From Pycnococcus provasolii (taxonomy: Eukaryota; Chlorophyta; Pseudoscourfieldiophyceae; Pseudoscourfieldiales; Pycnococcaceae), in assembly GCA_938743325.2 (NCBI GenBank), contig OW568866.1:992001-1056000 (forward strand): 64,000 bases of DNA. The letters run 5' to 3'. The notes beneath the pieces were generated by a model that searched no databases, had not been told where the DNA came from, and saw only the letters and a list, made by a program, of their open reading frames with translations. Of the stretch, positions 58,795 to 64,000 are shown piece by piece; position 1 is the first letter of the stretch; the number at the start of each line of letters is the position of its first letter. The position numbers and the translations under genes were made by a program.

Positions 58795-61725
58795 ATGGCT
58801 GCTTCGTACGGGTACGCTGTGTTGGTGGTTGCCGAGAAGCCTTCGATCGCCTCCGCCATCGCGCTCGCACTCTCCACCAAGGACAACCCGTTCACCACGC
58901 GCGGAGGATCCCTGCCCGTGCACGAACTCGAAAGAACGTACGAAGGCAAGCTCACGAAGTTCAAAGTCACGTCAGTCATCGGACACGTGTACTCGATCGA
59001 CTTTCACGGCCGATTCCAGTCGTGGGACACGGAACCCGGGTTGCTGTTCGACGCGGACATCGTCAAGAAGGAGTCGAACCCAAAGGCGCGCGTGTGCCAC
59101 CACCTCAGCTCGGAGAGCAAGGAGTGCAACGAGGTGCAGCTGTTCCTAGACTGCGACCGAGAGGGGGAGAACATATGCTTCGAGGTGCTCGACTGCATCA
59201 AGCTCAGGTCACCCGCGCGTGTGCGACGTGCCAAGTTCAGCGCAGTCACGCCAGCAGCCATTTTGGAGGCGATGAAAAATCTAGGAACGCCAAACGAAAA
59301 CGAAAGCAAGGCTGTTGACGCGAGGCAGGAACTCGACCTAAGGACGGGTGTCGCTTTCACGCGCTACCAGACGAGATTCTTCCAAGGGAGGTACGGAAAC
59401 CTCGACAGTGCTCTCATCAGCTATGGGCCGTGTCAGACGCCAACGTTGGGTTTCGTCGTCGACCGACACATCAACATCATGGAGCACGTTCCCGAGACGT
59501 ATTACGCGCTGCGTGTGGAGGTGAAGAAGAGCGGTGTCGTCGTCCCGCTTCTCTGGGAGCGTGGTCGCGTGTTCGATCAGCAGGTGTGCACCGCATTCGC
59601 GCTCAACGTGTCGTCTGTCAAGTCGCTGCGCGTTGCGAGCGTAAGCTCGAAACGGCAGAAGAGAAGCCGGCCGACGGGACTTAACACTGTTGCAATGCTG
59701 AAGATAGCAAGCTCGCAGCTCGGAATGTGTGTCTTACCTCTATAACCATCCGTGGCGGATAACAGCAGTCACTAACAATTTCTAAATACACCAAATTTTA
59801 AAACAGGGGACCTCATCATGCCATGCAGGTGGCGGAACGCCTTTACATCCAAGGCTACCTGTCGTACCCGCGCACGGAAAGCACGGGATATCCACCCGGC
59901 TTCGACCTGCGTGGCACAGTCGCGTCGCTCAGGCGGCACCCGATGTACGGCGCGTTCGCGAGCGCGCTGCTCGAAAGCAGTCGAGGACCCAACCCTCGCG
60001 CGGGACATGACGCGGGCGACCATCCACCCATCACGCCATGCGCCTCCGCCACGGCGGAAGAGCTCGGCGGCGGCGACTCGTGGCGGCTGTACGAGGTGGT
60101 CGTGCGCCACTTCCTCGCCGGTGTGTCTGAGGACGCGACGATCGAGGTGACGCGTGCAAGATTGGTGGGAGGCGGCGAGGCATTCCTCGCAAGTGGCCGT
60201 AAACTCGTGCATCCAGGATTTCTCGAGATTCTACCCAGCGGTGGAATGGGCCGATACGGCATGGGCACGACGGACGAGGAGGCGGACGAGGAGGCTGCCG
60301 CGGAGGCGGAGGGTGGTGGTGGTGGTGGTGGTGGCGACGACGACGACGACGAAGATTCAGAGTACGGACGTGGTGTGCTGCCACCCTTGGCTGAGGGCGA
60401 AAGTCTCAACGCGGAGGTGAGCCAGCGGACGGGTAAGACTCGCCCACCCGACCACCTGACGGAGAGCAACTTGATCGCCCTGATGGAGCGCAATGGCATC
60501 GGCACGGACGCAAGCATCGCCACGCACATCAACAACATCATCGAGCGAAGGTACGTCAATCTTGGCGCGGGACGGCGGCTCATTCCCACCGATCTTGGCG
60601 TTTGCTTTGTGCAAGGTTTGAAGGCGATTGACAGCGAGCTCGTGCGCCCGCTTGTTCGCGGCCACGTGGAAAAGCAGCTGGACCTCATCGCGCGCGGAGA
60701 CGCTGCCAAGGAGGCTGTTGTCGAGCACATCAAGCACTCTTTTCGCAGCAAATTTGACTTCTTCGTTGGCCACATCGGTCGTATGGATGCGCTCTTCGAG
60801 AACAGATTTTCGCCACTAGCTTCTAGCGGTAAGCCCTTCACGCGTTGTGGACGCACGAACCGCATTCTGAGACTCGTCGCGAGCCGCCCCCCACGCCTGT
60901 ACAATCCATTCACCGAGGAAGTGCTCAAGCTGCCAGACGGTGGCGAGTGCAAGCAGTACAAGGGGCTCGAATGTCCTATCTGCTCTTACGAGCTCTGCCT
61001 ATACAAGCTCGGCGGCTCAGATTCAAAGTCGAGCAGATCCTACCCGCTTTGCCCCGGTTGCTATAATTTCCCGCCATTCAAGGACGATGCCGCTGAATCG
61101 ACGGGCGCTCAGTCGACGGCGGCGGCAGACGGCGGAGGAGGACCTGGGAGCGCACGTCGTGCGGCGATGTGCCTCCGTTGCCCGATGCCCGAAATTCACC
61201 CAATCATAGCGAAACTTAGGATCTGCGCGTGCCCCGAAACGGAGGCTGAGGGTGGTGTGCTCATGCTCGATCCCGCCGGAGGACCTGGAAATTGGAGGGT
61301 AATCAGCACGCGCTCAAGCTTAATCTTCTACCTGCCAAAGAGCGTAATCTCGGCCAAGGTGCTCGATCGAGAGGATGACGACGGATGCCGCTTACTCTCC
61401 CTCGAGTTTCACAAGGACCAGACACCGCTCGAGGGTGGCGCGACGAAGCATGTTGCCAGCCTGCTAAACGACGAGCTACTCGAGGGTATGATTACTGCTT
61501 CGCACGGATCCACGAGCATGAGGAGACGAGGTGGTGGTCGTGGTGGTGGCCGAGGACGTGGCCGAGGACGTGGTCGTGGAAAGCGCATGACAGAGGCGGA
61601 GATGAAGAGTACGTATATACCACAAACCAACCTCCCATGGCTTTATCAACAACAGTCACTAACAAGTAAGCACACCTTAAACCACACACTTAATAAACGA
61701 AACAGTGTCGTTCCACAGCTTTTAG
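58795..61725 (+). CDS. TOP3B: DNA topoisomerase III beta (type IA), three exons
   Basis: Exons 58795-59726, 59807-61608 and 61706-61725 give 917 residues. The joins restore LGM-GPHHAMQVAERLYIQG, as in other TOP3B proteins. Toprim domain: VLVVAEKPSIASAIA (catalytic Glu) and LFLDCDREGENI (metal-binding Asp residues). The catalytic Tyr is in YLSYPRTEST (about residue 331). DHLTESNLIALMERNGIGTDASI is the conserved domain III/IV segment. C-terminal Cys pairs (CPICSYELC, CPGC, CLRCPMPEIHP, CACPE) form zinc ribbons, followed by an Arg/Gly box (61530-61590) typical of the beta form and used for RNA binding. The last exon would encode only MSFHSF. Introns are 80 and 97 bp and share CAGTCACTAACAA. Relaxes hypernegatively supercoiled DNA and also acts on RNA. 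Confidence 0.93.
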
Positions 61726-61811
61726 TGTGACAAGTGTGTAATGATGAGAGAAAATGACAATGTAAACTCACGGTAAGGTTTGATTAACAAAAAGAAAGAG
61801 TAAAAGGTTGT

Positions 61812-64000
61812 TCAAAATCGACCAACGCTCCGAAGCCTCGCATGCCGCTCGATGCGCGCCATGGCTATCCGCTCGGCATTGACGTGGCTGAGGCGAACAC
61901 CCGTATCACTGGCACGCGAGCGACTTCGGAACTCCTCGCCCCCCATTCTCTCAAACTCGAGGGCATCCTCCTCCCGATGCTCGGCGAGTGCACGGCGTCG
62001 TTCCTCTTTCAACATGAATTTGCTGACCTTGACGTGATCGAGAAGCTTGTCTCGCTTTGCTCGGTACCCCTTCAGGCTGCTCCACTTCAGTGCGACGGAC
62101 TCGCTGATGGCGAATGGCTCGAGGGCACCCAACATTGGGTTATCAAGCTCGTCACTACTGCCGTCGATCGAGCGCCTCCAAGCCTCGGCGCCCACGTCTC
62201 GAAGGCTTGCAATGATGCCGTCGAGACACGTCTCAAGTCCATTCTCGTCGGACACGGTGCCAGTCGGCTTGTCAACGTATGCTGCGAGACTCGCACATTC
62301 TTCGGCAGATGCGCCTCGCGAATGCGCGTAGAAGTCGAGGAAATCGTGCAGTTCATCATTACGTGATCGCTCCGCCGCCGCAAGCTCCGCGGGACCGCGC
62401 CCAATCTCGGCGTTGTGGTACACTTCGCGGAGCATGTTCATGCGATTGCGCCTGTCCTCAACGATGCGATCTTGCCTCTTGGCGAATGCGGAGAAGTGCG
62501 CGTCGAAAGAAATCCGGTCTTCCGGAGTTGACTCAGGTTTTTTCGCCTTTTCTTTCTCGTACTCGGCATCGTCGTGACTTGTACGGTACATGCTGCGCAG
62601 CGTGTGATCCACCTCGAAAGATCGAGCATGCTTTGCTCGGATTGCCGCGGCACGCTCGGCATCCGCTCGTGTTCCTCCGACGACCCAAGAGTCGGACGAT
62701 GAGACCGCGGAACGGCGGCTCGGTCTCGTGGGACTCCTCGCGGATCGCACAGGTGCATGAGTGGCGGGTACGTCGAGAACCTCTCGAGCTTCGGTAGAGC
62801 CACCCGGCGCTGCGCTCCGCGAGCGACGGTGGCGATTTGCCATCGCTCGGAGTTCCTTGGCGCTTGCACCGTTCTGAAGCATGTGATGCCGACGCTCGAC
62901 GGAATCCCGCTCCATCGAATTGTGATGGAATACCTCCTTTCCCGCGACCAGCATCGCGCTCGCCTCGCGGCGATCGAGGCGCTCAACCTCCGCGCGTAGA
63001 CGGCTCACCTCGTCCGTGTATTCGTTCGCGGTTGCGTCAGCCTCGGATGCGATCGTCGCGTACTCGTTGCACTGCGACTTGAGACGCCTCGAAGTTTGTA
63101 CCTGATCATGAATCTTCTTCTCTAGCCGGTGGATTTGCCGCAGTTTCATTGCTCGCGTTGCGCCAGGCCCCTCAACACCCGATCCTTTCGTTACGTCGCG
63201 CGATGACGTCGACCGCCTCGGCGCCTGAGAACTTGAACGTGACTTTGCGTCTTCGAGACACGCGAGAACGTGCTGACGCTGCCCGAGCGATAGCACCATG
63301 AAGTCGAGTTTGAGAACCTCGTCTGACATCGTGAGGAGCATTTCGCCGTCGATGTGATTATGCGCGAAGCGCGGCTTTAGGTGCGGCAACTTGACGATCG
63401 CCTCAAGCCAAAGAGTCACGTCGGAGCATGTCCACTGCGAAGGATGCACCGCCTGAAGCTCGCGGATCTGCTCCTCACGACGACGCGCAACCGTGGTCGC
63501 AAGCTTCTGTCGACGTTCTTCGCTGACGCCAGCCATTTTCTCGCGCTGGCGAGATGACGGGGGCGACGCGGATCGTGGGCGACGCATCGTGTGCGCGGCA
63601 TACGGCCCAAGTCCCTTCGCCCTCTGCCTGCTCAGCATCGCGTCGCTGTCTCGCATGCGCGACTCAGCCTTGGGTGGCTCCTTCTGAGATTGCGGCAGCG
63701 CCTTACCGCCGAAGAGCACGGTTCTCTCAAATTCCTGCAGCGTAACCCTGCCATCGTCGTCCTTGTCCGCCGCTGCACGGAGCGCAGACATCAGACGACG
63801 CAGGTCGGCGCTATTCTGTTTCTTCGCCGGCAGAGCACGCTTGATCAGATTGCGAAGTGGTATTCCAAACTCAAGAGTGTGCGTGTGAGGGTCCGCAAAT
63901 TCCGCGAAAAAGGAAGCGAGCTTCTTCCGCAGCTCAGTCTCGCTCGGTGGTGCGATTGGCTTAGAGCCAGATCCTCCAGCACGCTTTTCCTGAGTGATTT
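61812..64000 (-). CDS. EF-hand and SAM-domain coiled-coil protein, 5' end outside the window
   Basis: The frame stays open from the stop at 61812 to the window edge. Upstream of the ATG at 63791 it encodes KLASFFAEFADPHTHTLEFG and LIKRALPAKK in the same frame, so that ATG is internal. About 63740-63800 is a canonical EF-hand loop (DKDDDGRVTLQE) with flanking helices; the preceding segment may be a degenerate first EF-hand. About 63220-63430 is a SAM-like domain (WTCSDVTLWLEAIVKLPHLK, IDGEMLLTMSDEVL). A coiled coil (61812-63180 in parts) follows, with ERRHHMLQ, SFDAHFSAFAKRQDR and many Arg/Glu stretches. Calcium-regulated scaffolding is a reasonable guess. Family not recognised beyond the domains. 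Confidence 0.75.
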   Translation of the reverse strand, partial: ITQEKRAGGSGSKPIAPPSETELRKKLASFFAEFADPHTHTLEFGIPLRNLIKRALPAKKQNSADLRRLMSALRAAADKDDDGRVTLQEFERTVLFGGKALPQSQKEPPKAESRMRDSDAMLSRQRAKGLGPYAAHTMRRPRSASPPSSRQREKMAGVSEERRQKLATTVARRREEQIRELQAVHPSQWTCSDVTLWLEAIVKLPHLKPRFAHNHIDGEMLLTMSDEVLKLDFMVLSLGQRQHVLACLEDAKSRSSSQAPRRSTSSRDVTKGSGVEGPGATRAMKLRQIHRLEKKIHDQVQTSRRLKSQCNEYATIASEADATANEYTDEVSRLRAEVERLDRREASAMLVAGKEVFHHNSMERDSVERRHHMLQNGASAKELRAMANRHRRSRSAAPGGSTEAREVLDVPATHAPVRSARSPTRPSRRSAVSSSDSWVVGGTRADAERAAAIRAKHARSFEVDHTLRSMYRTSHDDAEYEKEKAKKPESTPEDRISFDAHFSAFAKRQDRIVEDRRNRMNMLREVYHNAEIGRGPAELAAAERSRNDELHDFLDFYAHSRGASAEECASLAAYVDKPTGTVSDENGLETCLDGIIASLRDVGAEAWRRSIDGSSDELDNPMLGALEPFAISESVALKWSSLKGYRAKRDKLLDHVKVSKFMLKEERRRALAEHREEDALEFERMGGEEFRSRSRASDTGVRLSHVNAERIAMARIERHARLRSVGRF

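Overview
The window is nuclear DNA of a single-celled eukaryote, most likely an alga. It has spliced genes with short introns (80-126 bp) carrying a CACTAAC-like branch point. It also has eukaryote-only proteins (REV3, TOP3B, a SCAPER-like protein, a UFM1 peptidase, SWEET, a DIL-domain protein), scattered TTAGGG-type telomere-like tracts and several eukaryotic transposon classes. A bacterial/plastid-type SecA fragment argues for a plastid. I cannot fix the lineage; stramenopile, haptophyte or prasinophyte are all possible. Genes are compact, GC-rich, mostly intron-poor and closely spaced.

Layout. 1-6.7 kb is repeat ground: a 0.5-kb foldback element, a young Copia element (1058-5983, minus) inserted in a tandem repeat, and a small remnant with 178-bp direct repeats. 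6.9-11.3 kb carries a large NLR-like gene: acylation motif, TIR-like SHAW domain, P-loop NTPase and 14 almost identical WD40 repeats. 11.5-17.1 kb is DNA polymerase zeta (REV3, minus, one intron). 17.4-20.0 kb is a DIRS/Ngaro-type element with split direct repeats. 20.2-26.5 kb is a 2101-residue coiled-coil protein ending in a DIL domain. 27-37 kb holds single-copy genes: a GT92-like glycosyltransferase, an FHA-parvulin, a class 3 lipase, a cAMP-receptor-like GPCR, a UFSP2-like peptidase, and a gene with three integrase-type repeats. 37.06-46.39 kb is a Tc1/mariner-type transposon with 208-bp inverted repeats, split by a three-LTR tandem of the same Copia family. 46.4-47.7 kb is a chimeric junction of a partial SecA and a partial Cache-domain gene. 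47.9-64 kb has a trypsin-like protease, the SCAPER homolog, a telomere-like/minisatellite zone (53.6-55.9 kb), a SWEET transporter, an unknown protein, TOP3B, and an EF-hand/SAM protein running off the window.

The genes do not form one pathway. DNA maintenance (REV3, TOP3B), sensing (NLR-like protein, GPCR, FHA-parvulin) and membrane or secretory functions (SWEET, GT92, lipase, trypsin) lie side by side. The strongest lead is the NLR-like gene: its WD40 repeats differ almost only at a few fixed positions, the pattern known from fungal allorecognition genes. Gene models with introns were built by hand from splice signals and protein continuity. No database search was possible.
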